This document shows, piece after piece, positions 1-7,890 of a stretch of 33,058 nucleotides of DNA. Source of the DNA: Clostridia bacterium (GTDB lineage Bacteria > Bacillota_A > Clostridia > Christensenellales > Aristaeellaceae); assembly GCA_017481065.1 (NCBI GenBank), contig JAFUPT010000091.1, positions 1-33,058 of the forward strand, written 5' to 3'. The notes beneath the pieces were generated by a model. That model did not search any database. It saw only the letters and a list, made by a program, of their open reading frames with translations, and was not told the DNA's origin. The position numbers and the translations under genes are program-made. Position 1 is the stretch's first letter, and each line of letters starts with the position of its first letter.

Positions 1-599
1 TCCGGCTGATCCGGATCATCAAGTTCTGCCAAGCCGTCTGCGACTGATGTGATATACTCATAAGCTTGGTCGCTGAGCGCATGGCACCTGTTTGCAGTAA
101 GATATTCTATCAGGACAATCTTCGGGATCATATATCTGCCCTTGATATTAAAGTATTTGATCTTATTGCGGGCGCACCACTTCATAACGGTATTGTGCGC
201 ATAACCGGTAGCCTTCTCGATTTCATGACTGTTCATGACATCAGGGAAGTCCTGCAAAATGAGTTCAAGCGAGCCTTTTGCTTTCTTTTGCATTGCCGGT
301 GTGAATATCTTGGGAAACTCTTTGCCCTTTGGTTTATACTGACCACCATACCAGCCACGTGGAGCAGTGCATACTTCGGCATTTTCATCGCGTGCTTGAA
401 GGAACAGCACGACGTCTACGGTTCTGATCTTGAACTTGCGTGTTTTCATACCGGTACAGGTACAGGGGATCAGACCGTTCACAAGGTAGTGCAAAGCCGT
501 CTTCTTGGAAACATGGCATATCTTATAGAGTTGCTCTTTGGTAATTATCTCAGGGTATTCGTCCAGAATCCATTGGTATTTCGGATCGATTCCTTTCAT
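1..599 (-). CDS. Partial protein with two helix-turn-helix segments, at the end of an integrated element
   Basis: The reading frame is open from the ATG at 599 to the left edge of the window, so only the first 199 residues are visible. Two segments look like excisionase/MerR-type winged helix-turn-helix units. The first, near residues 18-55, has ITKEQLYKICHVSKKTALHY followed by a wing-like RKFKIRTVDV. The second, near residues 112-160, has SHEIEKATGYAHNTVMKWC followed by GRYMIPKIVLIEYL. Such proteins bind DNA and are common in integrative elements as Xis-like or regulatory factors. A purine-rich GGATGG lies 8 bases before the chosen ATG. An in-frame ATG at 611 is also possible but has its AGG directly against it. 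The gene sits next to phased repeats and a tRNA attachment fragment, which supports an element-borne role. The exact family is not recognised. Confidence 0.7.
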   Translation of the reverse strand, partial: MKGIDPKYQWILDEYPEIITKEQLYKICHVSKKTALHYLVNGLIPCTCTGMKTRKFKIRTVDVVLFLQARDENAEVCTAPRGWYGGQYKPKGKEFPKIFTPAMQKKAKGSLELILQDFPDVMNSHEIEKATGYAHNTVMKWCARNKIKYFNIKGRYMIPKIVLIEYLTANRCHALSDQAYEYITSVADGLAELDDPDQP

Positions 600-661
600 G
601 CAGATCACCATCCTGATTAGTCTGTCAACGGCAGGTGATTCTCTGCAAAAACGACCTTTTT

Positions 662-722
662 TTCTCTCCGAGTTCTCTCCAAAATTCTCTTCCAACGGCT
701 CAGTTCTCTCCTAATTCTCTCC
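662..722. repeat. Five short direct repeats (TTCTCTCC / GGAGAGAA) near an attachment site
   Basis: Copies of TTCTCTCC start at 662, 673, 704 and 715, and a variant TTCTCTTCC starts at 685. Two neighbouring pairs (662/673 and 704/715) are spaced 11 bases apart, about one helical turn, and the variant adds a 12-base step. On the minus strand the motif reads GGAGAGAA. The array lies about 170 bases inside the attR-type tRNA fragment. Phased short direct repeats at that distance are typical of arm-type integrase or excisionase binding sites. That function is inferred from position. A separate hairpin (GCCCTG-AAAA-CAGGGC, 805-820), flanked by two copies of GGCTCC (795 and 828), lies between the array and the fragment. 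I see no convincing gene in 612-888. Confidence 0.55.
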
Positions 723-888
723 AAATTGCCAAAAAATCCGCGTTTTAGGCGTTTATTCGAACCGCCTGATTTTACGGTGTTTTTGAGGGAAAATGGCTCC
801 AGAAGCCCTGAAAACAGGGCATTTTGAGGCTCCAACAGGTTCTGAGTTTTTCCATAGAATTCCGAGTGATTCCGAATTGTCAAAATAA

Positions 889-944
889 CTCGAAATCAGT
901 TTGCCCGAAAGGGCACGTGGGTTCGAATCCCACCGTCTCCGCCA
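889..944 (+). other. Attachment site: 3' fragment of a tRNA-Ser(CGA) gene beginning at the anticodon loop
   Basis: Reading rightwards the sequence gives an anticodon loop CTCGAAA (889-895, anticodon CGA) and the 3' anticodon strand TCAGT. A serine-type long variable arm TGCCC-GAAA-GGGCA follows, then a T arm with stem GTGGG/CCCAC around TTCGAAT, the acceptor strand CGTCTCC, and an encoded GCCA end. Upstream of 889 there is no matching GGAGACG acceptor strand, D arm or 5' anticodon strand, so this is not a working tRNA. A tRNA copy that begins at the anticodon loop is the classical product of tyrosine-recombinase integration into a tRNA 3' end. The element therefore lies to the left, and the chromosomal flank of the tRNA resumes at 945. 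Confidence 0.85.
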
Positions 945-950
945 CATGAA

Positions 951-983
951 TCAGCCCACCCCAGCGGGGTGGGCTGAATTTAT
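951..983 (+). terminator. Intrinsic terminator of the original tRNA-Ser gene
   Basis: A perfect 12-base-pair stem (951-962 pairing with 966-977) closes on the three-base loop AGC and is followed by ATTTATTT. It begins six bases after the encoded CCA, exactly where a tRNA terminator is expected. It supports the view that the region right of 944 is the native tRNA flank. Confidence 0.8.
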
Positions 984-1077
984 TTGGAGATGGCGGGATA
1001 ATCGAATTCCCCGCATGAGCCTGAGAATGTGCAGATGGGCGACCCCGCCAAGCCACCGTCTTCGCCAAAGCAGGGCC

Positions 1078-1106
1078 GTCCATCCGAAGGGGTGGGCAGT
1101 TTTTTT
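1078..1106 (+). terminator. Weak plus-strand terminator-like hairpin with a T run
   Basis: GTCCATCC (1078-1085) can pair with GGGTGGGC (1090-1097) using two G-U pairs around a GAAG loop, and seven T residues follow at 1100-1106. It faces the end of the convergent kinase gene and would stop read-through coming from the tRNA side. The stretch 984-1077 holds no other feature I can support. Confidence 0.4.
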
Positions 1107-1115
1107 GACATTGCA

Positions 1116-2918
1116 TTAATGGACGGCACGGTTTCGCTCTTCATGGCGGACAAGCGGCAGGCTGAGGACAACCTCCGTACCGATGCCCTCCCGGGAGGAG
1201 ATATTCAGGCTGGCGGCCTGGCCGTAGATATAGGCGATTCGCTCCCGCACGTTGCGCAGGCCGATCTTCTTGCCGCGTTCGGAGGAGAGGCTATCGTTCT
1301 GTACCTGGGCCAGGCGCTCGCTGCTCATACCCATGCCGTTATCGGACACCCGGGCGATGATCATATCCGCCTCCCGATGGATATCTATGCTGATGCAGCC
1401 GCCGAGTGGTTCGCCATTTTCATCCTTGTTTTCAAGTATGCCATGGGAGAGGGCATTTTCTACAAGGGGCTGAAGCAGGTTTTTCAGGATTAATTCCCCG
1501 CGCACATCATGCGCTACCTGGATTTTTTCTTTGAAGATACCCTGGTAGCGGTAGCGCTGGATGGTGAGATATTGCTCGACAACATTGATTTCCTGGGCGA
1601 CATGATCATATATATCATCGATTTCGATGCGCAGGCGATCCTGTAGGATACCAATCATCGCCTTATTTACGACGATGACATTTTCATTTTCGCCCTTTTG
1701 AGCGAGGTAGGTGATGGTGTTCATGGTGTTATAGATGAAATGGGGGTCCACCTGGGCGATCAGCAGGCTGTAACGCATCTTTTGTTCCAGCTTTTCTTTT
1801 TCCAGCATGGCCGCCATGACATGCTCCAGTTTGGCTGCCATGATATTGAAGGATTCGCTCACCTGACCGATTTCATCCTGGGACAGGATGGGTACACGGG
1901 CATTGAAATTGCCGTTTGCGATGGCATCCATCTGGCGGGACACATCTTTGAGGGGGCGCACATATTTATGGGTGATAGCGGTGACGCTGATAATAGAGAC
2001 AAGGCCAAAGAGGCTGAAGCTGATCATGATGATGTGGCCCTGGGGCTGGTTCCGAGCGATTACTTCGCCCCGGGACATGTAGGTGAGGATATGCCAGTTA
2101 CCGGAGTAAACATCGCGTACGGTATAGATGCCATCGCTGGTGACGTAGTAGCCCTCCTGATAGGAATCGCCATAGATATAATTCTGGGTGATTTCTTCTA
2201 CATTGATGTGGGGAACCGCGCGATCCGGTTCAATCTGCCTTCCGTTGGCGCTGAGCAGCAGGTACTCCGTGCAGGCATCCTTCAAATCATCGGTGATATA
2301 GGCGATGCCATCATAGGAAGCGATGATAACCAGGGTTCCATGGATGCCGTTCATGCTGTAAGGGCGCACATAGCCGAAGCCTTTGGAAAAATCATTGCCG
2401 AAGAGGGAGAGACTATTTACAGAGGAGACATCGAAGGGTTCTGTGAACATGCAGGCTTCGCTGCCTTCCTGGTATTGTTTCAGGATGGTAGTTTTCGTAT
2501 AATGGATCAATTCATCATCCAAGCCCACGGTATTGGTAGCAAAGCCGTTTTTTCCATCGATCTCAAGATACATGCCCAGGACCTGGTAGGTGGAAATGCC
2601 ATCTTTCTGGATCAGGTGGGACATTTCCAGACGCAGTCGGGCCTGGTTTTTTGTGCTGGGATTTTGAAGTTCCTCGGCAAGCATGGCGTTGAGCTCACTA
2701 TCAGCTGTAACCATACCGGAGAAACGGGCCAGCTCGGAAAAGCGTGCTTCCATACGCATGGCGATCTGTTGATTGAACCGCATGCCTTCTCGCGCCTGGG
2801 TTCCGCTGGCGATCAGGTAGACAGCAGAAGGAGTGAGAAGCAGGACAAAGAGGAAGACAACCAGATAAATGGCGATCAGTGCAAAACCGATCTTTTGCTG
2901 GAGTGTATATTTTTTCAT
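1116..2918 (-). CDS. YesM-family sensor histidine kinase
   Basis: This 600-residue membrane kinase probably senses an extracellular sugar or binding-protein signal and phosphorylates the adjacent YesN-type regulator. Visible layout: transmembrane helix 1 at about residues 12-37, an extracellular sensor domain to about 293, transmembrane helix 2 at about 294-317, and a HAMP linker ending in NGNFNARVP...DEIG. The His_kinase domain follows, with the phospho-acceptor histidine in QVDPHFIYNT (about H393), then a GHKL ATPase with an N box at VENALSHGI and a GMG turn. An upstream in-frame ATG at 2969 would overlap the regulator gene. I chose the ATG at 2918 because it lies 10 bases after the regulator stop and has GGAAGTGAG upstream. 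It is the last gene of the arabinoside operon. Confidence 0.92.
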   Translation of the reverse strand: MKKYTLQQKIGFALIAIYLVVFLFVLLLTPSAVYLIASGTQAREGMRFNQQIAMRMEARFSELARFSGMVTADSELNAMLAEELQNPSTKNQARLRLEMSHLIQKDGISTYQVLGMYLEIDGKNGFATNTVGLDDELIHYTKTTILKQYQEGSEACMFTEPFDVSSVNSLSLFGNDFSKGFGYVRPYSMNGIHGTLVIIASYDGIAYITDDLKDACTEYLLLSANGRQIEPDRAVPHINVEEITQNYIYGDSYQEGYYVTSDGIYTVRDVYSGNWHILTYMSRGEVIARNQPQGHIIMISFSLFGLVSIISVTAITHKYVRPLKDVSRQMDAIANGNFNARVPILSQDEIGQVSESFNIMAAKLEHVMAAMLEKEKLEQKMRYSLLIAQVDPHFIYNTMNTITYLAQKGENENVIVVNKAMIGILQDRLRIEIDDIYDHVAQEINVVEQYLTIQRYRYQGIFKEKIQVAHDVRGELILKNLLQPLVENALSHGILENKDENGEPLGGCISIDIHREADMIIARVSDNGMGMSSERLAQVQNDSLSSERGKKIGLRNVRERIAYIYGQAASLNISSREGIGTEVVLSLPLVRHEERNRAVH

Positions 2919-2928
2919 AGGAATAAAC

Positions 2929-4533
2929 TCACTTCCGCTGCGTATTTTTGCTCTTCCGGCGGTACTCATTGGGCGTCATGCCTGTAAATTGCTTGAAGAT
3001 TTTGCTGAAGTACTGGCTGGAGGCGAAGCCCGTTTTTTCGGAGACTTCATAGATCATATAGTCCCCGTTCCGCAGCATTTCCCGGGCATGCTGGATTCGG
3101 ATACTGTTCAGGAATTCTGAAATGCCCATGCCCATTTCTTCCTTAAATTTTGCTGACAACCAGGATGGGCTCAGGTTTACGCGCTTGGCCACCATGCCGA
3201 TTCCAAGTTCCTCCATGCTGTAGTTTTCCTGGAGGAAGGCGATGGCCATCTGGATGGATTTGGAATGTGCGGTTTTCAGATCCCCCTGGTAAAGATGAAA
3301 GGCTTCGTCCAGCTTATGGGATACATAGCGCGCGATATCATCCGGCTTGGAAAAATCATAGTTTGCGGAGGCTTCTGCGGCATTGAAATACTGGCTGCCG
3401 GCACCCTGGGCATATTCTTCCTCGATAAAGGCAAAGGTTTCGAAGGACATGCGAAGCAGCTTGAGATAGCAGTTGCAGTCTTCATGGGTGATGGCGGCAT
3501 GGAGATTTTGGATATATTCCTCCAGGAAGGAGCGGTCGCCCTTTTCTATGGCACGAAACAGCCGGTCGCGGCTGAAACGGGATTTATCTGCGGCGGTATT
3601 GGGGGAGGCGGCTGCCCGGCAGAATTCATAGATGTGCGGGTTCCCATGAAGAAAACCCCGGTTCAGCAGCGTACGGCCTTGGAAATAGAGCCTGCCGAAT
3701 TCCCGCATGGTGAAGCGCTCACGGGTATAAAAGAGGTCATAGCGCATGCTTCCCGGGCCGTTGAGGCGCTGGAAGATGCGCTGTATGCTTTGATATAGGT
3801 TTTTCTGCTGGCCATGCTCGGAGGCGAAATCGGAGGACGCATCAAGGGCAGTGAGCATTCGGACGTCGTCCAGCTTGAAGGACGCCGCAGCGACCATGCC
3901 CTCCTGTTCCGCAGCAGCGGCGATGTGCATTCCCACGCCTTCATCATCAATGTAGCAGTTTTCATCCAGCCCGGGCAGGAGATGGGCAATGAAGGGCGGA
4001 CAATGCTTGATGGAGGTGATGAGGTAATGGTAACGCTTGTGGAGCCGGGCATATTCAGCGGCATTCAGGATATCCTTATATGCTTTTTCATCCACGCCAT
4101 CTTCGAAGATTTCCCGAAATACAGCATTTCCCGTATAGCGGATTTTCTGGCGTTCCCTTTCAATTTTTTCCTTTATTTTCATCAGCTTATCCAGGAAGAT
4201 TTCGCTGCTGATATCGCTCTTGAGCAGGTAATCATCAATTCCGAGGCGGATGGCGCTCTGCACATATTCAAAGTTTTTATAGCCGGAGAGGAAGAGGATA
4301 TGCACGCCCTGATCAATATTTCGCACAAAGGAAGCGAAATCGATGCCATCCATGCCCACCATGCAGATATCGCTGATGATCAGCTCCGGGCGTTCGCGGC
4401 GGAAAACCTTCAGCGCCTGCTTGGCATCCGTCAGACAGCCAATGATTGTAAACCCATGGCGCGGCCAATCTACAATGGTTTCCAGATATTCCAGGGCCAG
4501 TTTTTCATCATCGAGCAGCAATACCTTGATCAT
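2929..4533 (-). CDS. YesN-type response regulator with AraC DNA-binding domain
   Basis: This 534-residue cytoplasmic transcription factor is paired with the kinase that follows it. The N-terminal receiver domain shows the acidic pair D8/D9, the phospho-acceptor D55 in IISDICMVGMDG, S83 and K105 (DYLLKSD). A long middle region of unknown fold follows. The last 100 or so residues are an AraC-type double helix-turn-helix (AKRVNLSPSWLSAKFKEEMG, then VSEKTGFASSQYFSKIFKQF and TPNEYRRK). AAGGAG stands 8 bases before the ATG. YesMN pairs usually sit beside and control carbohydrate uptake genes, so it very likely activates the GH51/ABC operon upstream of it. A palindrome at 11003-11020 is a plausible target, by inference only. 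Confidence 0.93.
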   Translation of the reverse strand: MIKVLLLDDEKLALEYLETIVDWPRHGFTIIGCLTDAKQALKVFRRERPELIISDICMVGMDGIDFASFVRNIDQGVHILFLSGYKNFEYVQSAIRLGIDDYLLKSDISSEIFLDKLMKIKEKIERERQKIRYTGNAVFREIFEDGVDEKAYKDILNAAEYARLHKRYHYLITSIKHCPPFIAHLLPGLDENCYIDDEGVGMHIAAAAEQEGMVAAASFKLDDVRMLTALDASSDFASEHGQQKNLYQSIQRIFQRLNGPGSMRYDLFYTRERFTMREFGRLYFQGRTLLNRGFLHGNPHIYEFCRAAASPNTAADKSRFSRDRLFRAIEKGDRSFLEEYIQNLHAAITHEDCNCYLKLLRMSFETFAFIEEEYAQGAGSQYFNAAEASANYDFSKPDDIARYVSHKLDEAFHLYQGDLKTAHSKSIQMAIAFLQENYSMEELGIGMVAKRVNLSPSWLSAKFKEEMGMGISEFLNSIRIQHAREMLRNGDYMIYEVSEKTGFASSQYFSKIFKQFTGMTPNEYRRKSKNTQRK

Positions 4534-4599
4534 GTTTCAAACTCCTTATCCCTGGGTTCAAAAGTGTTCTTCGGGTATTCCATACTTAATTGTATGCAT

Positions 4600-4646
4600 A
4601 GTCCGCAGAAAAGCAAGCCTTGCATGCAGGCTGCCTTCTGCGGACT
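4600..4646 (-). other. Long hairpin between the permease and the regulator genes
   Basis: AGTCCGCAGAA (4600-4610) pairs perfectly with TTCTGCGGACT (4636-4646). The interior AAGCCT/AGGCT can extend the helix with a bulge. There is no T run on the minus strand, so it is not a standard terminator. It more likely slows transcription or protects the 3' end of the transporter message, lowering expression of the regulator and kinase. Confidence 0.5.
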
Positions 4647-4691
4647 TGGACCGGGAAATTTCCAGTATAGGGTTTTCCCTGGAACTGGGAA

Positions 4692-5675
4692 TTATGCGGT
4701 TTCCCGGAGCAGATTCTGTTTTTCCCTACGGTTCTTGAAGAAATCCAGAACGCGCTGGTTGTTGTAGGTGTAGATCATAATCAGCAGCAGGAAGAAGCCG
4801 GAAGCCGTATCCTGCAAGGAGGAGGACAGACCCATGCTCATCAGACCGCTGGTGAGCATATTGAGGATGAAATTGCCGATGAAGATGCCGATTACGATAT
4901 TGCAGTACTGTTCGAGGGCGATGCCTACATAGATGCCCAGCAGGCAATTGAAGATGATATTTGTGCTGGACATATACATCGGGGTATCGATGGAGCCTTG
5001 GATGGAGATGCGCAGCAGGGAAGCTACTCCCAGGAAGAAGGCCGCTACAACATAGCATTTGAAGGCGCTGCGCTTTACATTTACGCCGCCGTTCTTGGCG
5101 ATTTGCTGGGAGCTTGCGCAGGCACGAACATTGTAGCCAAATTTTGTGTGGTTGAAAATAATGTAGAATGCCGCTGCCATGATGGCGAAGATGATGTAGC
5201 AGTAGGGTTCGCGGCCGAAGAAGGTGGTATCGCCGCTGATGGCGGTGACCCAGGAAATGCTGACTAGGTTGGAGAGCGTTTCATAGATCATACACACGCC
5301 CAGGGCTGTGACGATGGCTGGCACGCGCATGAGCATATAGGCGATGCCGGAGATTACTTCCAGCAGGATGCCGGAACCTACGACGATCAGCGCAAATACG
5401 ACCACATTCACATCATATACATAGACCACCTTTGCGCCGATCATGCTGGAGAGCATGACTACTGCACCGGCGCTCAGGTCCATTCTGTCGCAGAGGATGT
5501 TGCAGCACATGGCATATGAGATCAGGGAGGGCACAAGCGTCTGTTTCAGGTTCATCAGGATTGTAGACGCCTTGCCGAATTTGCCGCCGGATAGAGCGAA
5601 GAACAGGAGATAGACCAGCACTGGCAGCAAGATTACAACGAGCGCATTCTTCGCTTTAGTTTGTAACGTTTTCAA
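4692..5675 (-). CDS. Sugar ABC transporter permease, second subunit (RbsC/BPD_transp_2 family)
   Basis: This integral membrane subunit is predicted to form half of the translocation pore with the different permease encoded at 6918-7874. It is 327 residues long, strongly hydrophobic, with about 8-9 helices and the family's conserved cytoplasmic loop region (GYNVRACASSQQIAKNGGVNV). It diverges from its partner, so the pore is probably a heterodimer, as in YtfT/YjfF-type systems. I chose a TTG start at 5675 because AAAGGGG lies 7 bases upstream. The longer reading from an ATG at 5732 has no ribosome site and would translate through a hairpin (5697-5728). The C-terminal tail is positively charged (FFKNRREKQNLL). 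Confidence 0.85.
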   Translation of the reverse strand: MKTLQTKAKNALVVILLPVLVYLLFFALSGGKFGKASTILMNLKQTLVPSLISYAMCCNILCDRMDLSAGAVVMLSSMIGAKVVYVYDVNVVVFALIVVGSGILLEVISGIAYMLMRVPAIVTALGVCMIYETLSNLVSISWVTAISGDTTFFGREPYCYIIFAIMAAAFYIIFNHTKFGYNVRACASSQQIAKNGGVNVKRSAFKCYVVAAFFLGVASLLRISIQGSIDTPMYMSSTNIIFNCLLGIYVGIALEQYCNIVIGIFIGNFILNMLTSGLMSMGLSSSLQDTASGFFLLLIMIYTYNNQRVLDFFKNRREKQNLLRETA

Positions 5676-5696
5676 ATTGGTTCCCCTTTCCAATTC

Positions 5697-5728
5697 CCCG
5701 CCCGGCAGCCTTTCAGCTGCCAGGCGGG
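5697..5728 (-). other. Stable hairpin between the binding-protein and permease genes
   Basis: A 13-base-pair GC-rich stem with one G-U pair (5697-5709 with 5716-5728) closes on a six-base loop. No T run follows in the direction of transcription. Hairpins like this after a binding-protein gene commonly protect the upstream message from exonucleases, so that the binding protein is made in excess over the membrane subunits. Confidence 0.65.
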
Positions 5729-5744
5729 ACATTTCAAGCTAAAA

Positions 5745-6890
5745 TTACTGAATGCCGTGACGGGCCATGGTATCCTCGGTGCTGTAATTGGCGCCCATTT
5801 CAATCAGGGTGTCAGCGGTGGCATCGGGATTGTAGGAAACGATCACGTTCTTGAGCTCTTCGGCGGTCCAGGCATAGACGCCGTCAGCATGCAGGTAGTT
5901 TGCATAGTTTTCGAATTCCTCAGCGGTCTTGCAGGTGATGAAGTTGACCGGCACGGAAACCTTCTCCAGCGGGTTGCCCTGCAGGGCGTTGTACATCATG
6001 GTGAAGGTGAAAGCCACGTCAACATACTGGCCGCCGATGGCGCATACGGTATCGCCGCTGGCAAGGGCTTCGCCGCAGGTTTCGGACAGGTCAACGAAGG
6101 CGATCTTTACCTGGCCCTCGCGGCCGGCTGCCTTGATGGGCTCGGAGCAATATTCGATGCCCAGCAGGGTGATGGCGATGCCATCGATGGTTTCATCGGC
6201 TGCCAGATAGTCTTCAACAGCCTTGGTGAACTGCAGGCCCCTGTATTCGCCGGCCTTGTTGATTTCGGGATGCTTTTCGAAGGCGTCCATCATGCCGAGC
6301 CATCTCTGGTCATGGCAGGTGATGCCGGGCTCATAGCCGATGGGGGCGATGTTGGTGCAGCCGGCCTCAATCAGGCTCTCGATGATATCGGAACCAGCCT
6401 TGAAATCGGATTCATAGGAGCAACCTACGAAATAATCGTTGGCAAATACCTGTTCCTGAATTTCATCCGCGATGGGGGCCCAGGAGACGCCCATGTATAC
6501 GCCATTGTCTTCACAGATCTTCAGACCCTGCAGAACGGCAGTGCCGGAGAAGTTGGTGGTGATGATGCCGTCAACGCCCTGGGCACACAGGTTTTCAATA
6601 CCTGCCAGATAGGTTTCATCGGCGAAGTTTTCGATGATGTAGTAGCTGAACTTCACGCCGAAGTTCTTGCCCAGGTAATCGGTGTAGGCCTTGAGCTTGG
6701 AGCAGAGGTAGTCGGTGGTGGTGTGGATGATCACGCCGATGGTATATTCGCCGTTTTCATCGCCGCATACTTCGCCGGACTGGCCGCCCCATACAGCCTG
6801 GGTGGTGGCGTCCACTTCCTCTGCCAGCGCTGCGCCGCAGAAGGAAAGGGCCAGAACAACGGTGAGAATTAGGGCCAGGATTTTCTTCAT
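5745..6890 (-). CDS. Exported sugar-binding protein of an ABC transporter (periplasmic-binding-protein-like fold type I)
   Basis: This 381-residue substrate-binding component delivers a sugar to the two permeases. The N terminus MKKILALILTVVLALS with a following ALA-EE junction is a secretion signal with cleavage near residue 23. There is no lipobox cysteine, so anchoring is not obvious. The mature protein shows the alternating beta/alpha pattern of the ribose/galactose-binding family, including IGVIIHTTTDYLCSKLKAY near the start of lobe 1 and GVDGIITTNFSG. AGGAGG stands 8 bases before the ATG. It is followed by a stabilising hairpin. The substrate is unknown; the GH51 neighbour suggests L-arabinose, possibly in furanose form, or a short arabinoside. 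Confidence 0.9.
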   Translation of the reverse strand: MKKILALILTVVLALSFCGAALAEEVDATTQAVWGGQSGEVCGDENGEYTIGVIIHTTTDYLCSKLKAYTDYLGKNFGVKFSYYIIENFADETYLAGIENLCAQGVDGIITTNFSGTAVLQGLKICEDNGVYMGVSWAPIADEIQEQVFANDYFVGCSYESDFKAGSDIIESLIEAGCTNIAPIGYEPGITCHDQRWLGMMDAFEKHPEINKAGEYRGLQFTKAVEDYLAADETIDGIAITLLGIEYCSEPIKAAGREGQVKIAFVDLSETCGEALASGDTVCAIGGQYVDVAFTFTMMYNALQGNPLEKVSVPVNFITCKTAEEFENYANYLHADGVYAWTAEELKNVIVSYNPDATADTLIEMGANYSTEDTMARHGIQ

Positions 6891-6917
6891 GTTGGTTTCC
6901 TCCTTTGTTTTTCGACC

Positions 6918-7874
6918 TTATTTCCAGGTGCCGTCCTTGTTCTTGACGTAAGTCAGGAACACGATGATGAGCAAAACAAGTCCTTGAATGCCTTCAATGA
7001 CGCGTTCGTTTACTCCCAGGATGATCAACCCATTGCGCAGGATGATTACCGAGAGACTGCCGATCAGCGCGCCGCTCATCTTGGCGCGAGATCCGCCGGA
7101 AAGGGGAACCCCTCCGAGTACCAATGCGGTGATGACGTTCATTTCCAGTCCCTGGCCGGTGGAAGTGCTTACGCTGCCGGCCCGGCACATCAGGATGAAG
7201 CCGCCGATACCAACGGTGATGCCGCTGATGAGGTAGGCAATCATCCGGGTCTTTTCCACATTGACACCCGCTTGCTGCGCTGCCAGCGCGTTGCCGCCGA
7301 TCGCCTTGTTCGCCTTGCCGATCCAGCTCTTTTCGAACAGGAGATAGCAGATGATAAACGCTGCCGCCAGTGCAATGATTTTTATGATCCAGGTATCATA
7401 ATTGTAGATATACACCGGTACGGAATACTTCTCCTTGGCGCATACCGTGTTTAAGATACCTCGACACATATACATGATGCAGAGCGATGTAATAAACGGC
7501 GATACCTTCAAATAGACGGATACCAAGCCATTGATTACAAACCATACCACTGCAGATAGGATATTTGCCATGATGATCACCGGCAGCGGCGCGCCGGCGC
7601 GGCCAGCCAGGATTGCGATCAACACGCTGAAGCCGATGACGCTGCCATAGGAGAGATCCATACCGCCGTGGGAATAGACAAATACCGCTCCGAAGGCCAT
7701 GATGGCCACATATACGGATTGATTTAGTATGCTTTTGATATTGCCCATGCGCAGCAGCCTGCCATCGCCGGCCGTTTGGAATACCACAATCATGATGATC
7801 AGGCCAAGGAAGGGGATCACTCTGCGCAGAATATCTGTATACTTAATTGAACGCTTTTCAGCCGTAGATTCCAC
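6918..7874 (-). CDS. Sugar ABC transporter permease, first subunit (RbsC/BPD_transp_2 family)
   Basis: This 318-residue membrane protein has 8-10 predicted helices. It carries the family's hallmark segments near the N terminus (GMDLSYGSVIGFSVLIA), in the cytoplasmic loop that contacts the ATPase (GGNALAAQQAGVNVEKTRM), and near the C terminus (VLGGVPLSGGSRAKMSGALIG). The gene starts with GTG at 7874, 10 bases after AGGAGG, and lies 16 bases downstream of the ATPase gene. It keeps the canonical EAA-like loop better than the second permease, so the two subunits are specialised. Together with 4692-5675 it should form a heterodimeric pore. Confidence 0.93.
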   Translation of the reverse strand: MESTAEKRSIKYTDILRRVIPFLGLIIMIVVFQTAGDGRLLRMGNIKSILNQSVYVAIMAFGAVFVYSHGGMDLSYGSVIGFSVLIAILAGRAGAPLPVIIMANILSAVVWFVINGLVSVYLKVSPFITSLCIMYMCRGILNTVCAKEKYSVPVYIYNYDTWIIKIIALAAAFIICYLLFEKSWIGKANKAIGGNALAAQQAGVNVEKTRMIAYLISGITVGIGGFILMCRAGSVSTSTGQGLEMNVITALVLGGVPLSGGSRAKMSGALIGSLSVIILRNGLIILGVNERVIEGIQGLVLLIIVFLTYVKNKDGTWK

Positions 7875-7890
7875 GATACCTTCGCCTCCT

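Noticed and set aside
66..620. Plus-strand open frame of 184 codons at the left end
   Set aside because: It is antisense to the two-HTH protein, whose frame has recognisable DNA-binding motifs and a ribosome site.
617..883. Minus-strand open frame of 88 codons rich in Arg and Glu
   Set aside because: It has only a TTG start, no ribosome site, covers the short repeat array, and its basic repeat character comes from that array.
753..947. Minus-strand open frame starting with WRRRWDSNPR
   Set aside because: This is the antisense translation of the tRNA 3' end, a well-known false gene.
1075..1127. Inverted repeat GCCGTCCAT...ATGGACGGC at the end of the YesM-type kinase gene
   Set aside because: The loop is about 35 bases and no T run follows on the minus strand, so I do not call it a terminator for that gene. 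The resemblance to the terminator at 11152-11187 may be chance.
5675..5732. N-terminal extension of the second permease from an ATG
   Set aside because: It would be translated from a hairpin and lacks a ribosome site; the TTG start fits better.
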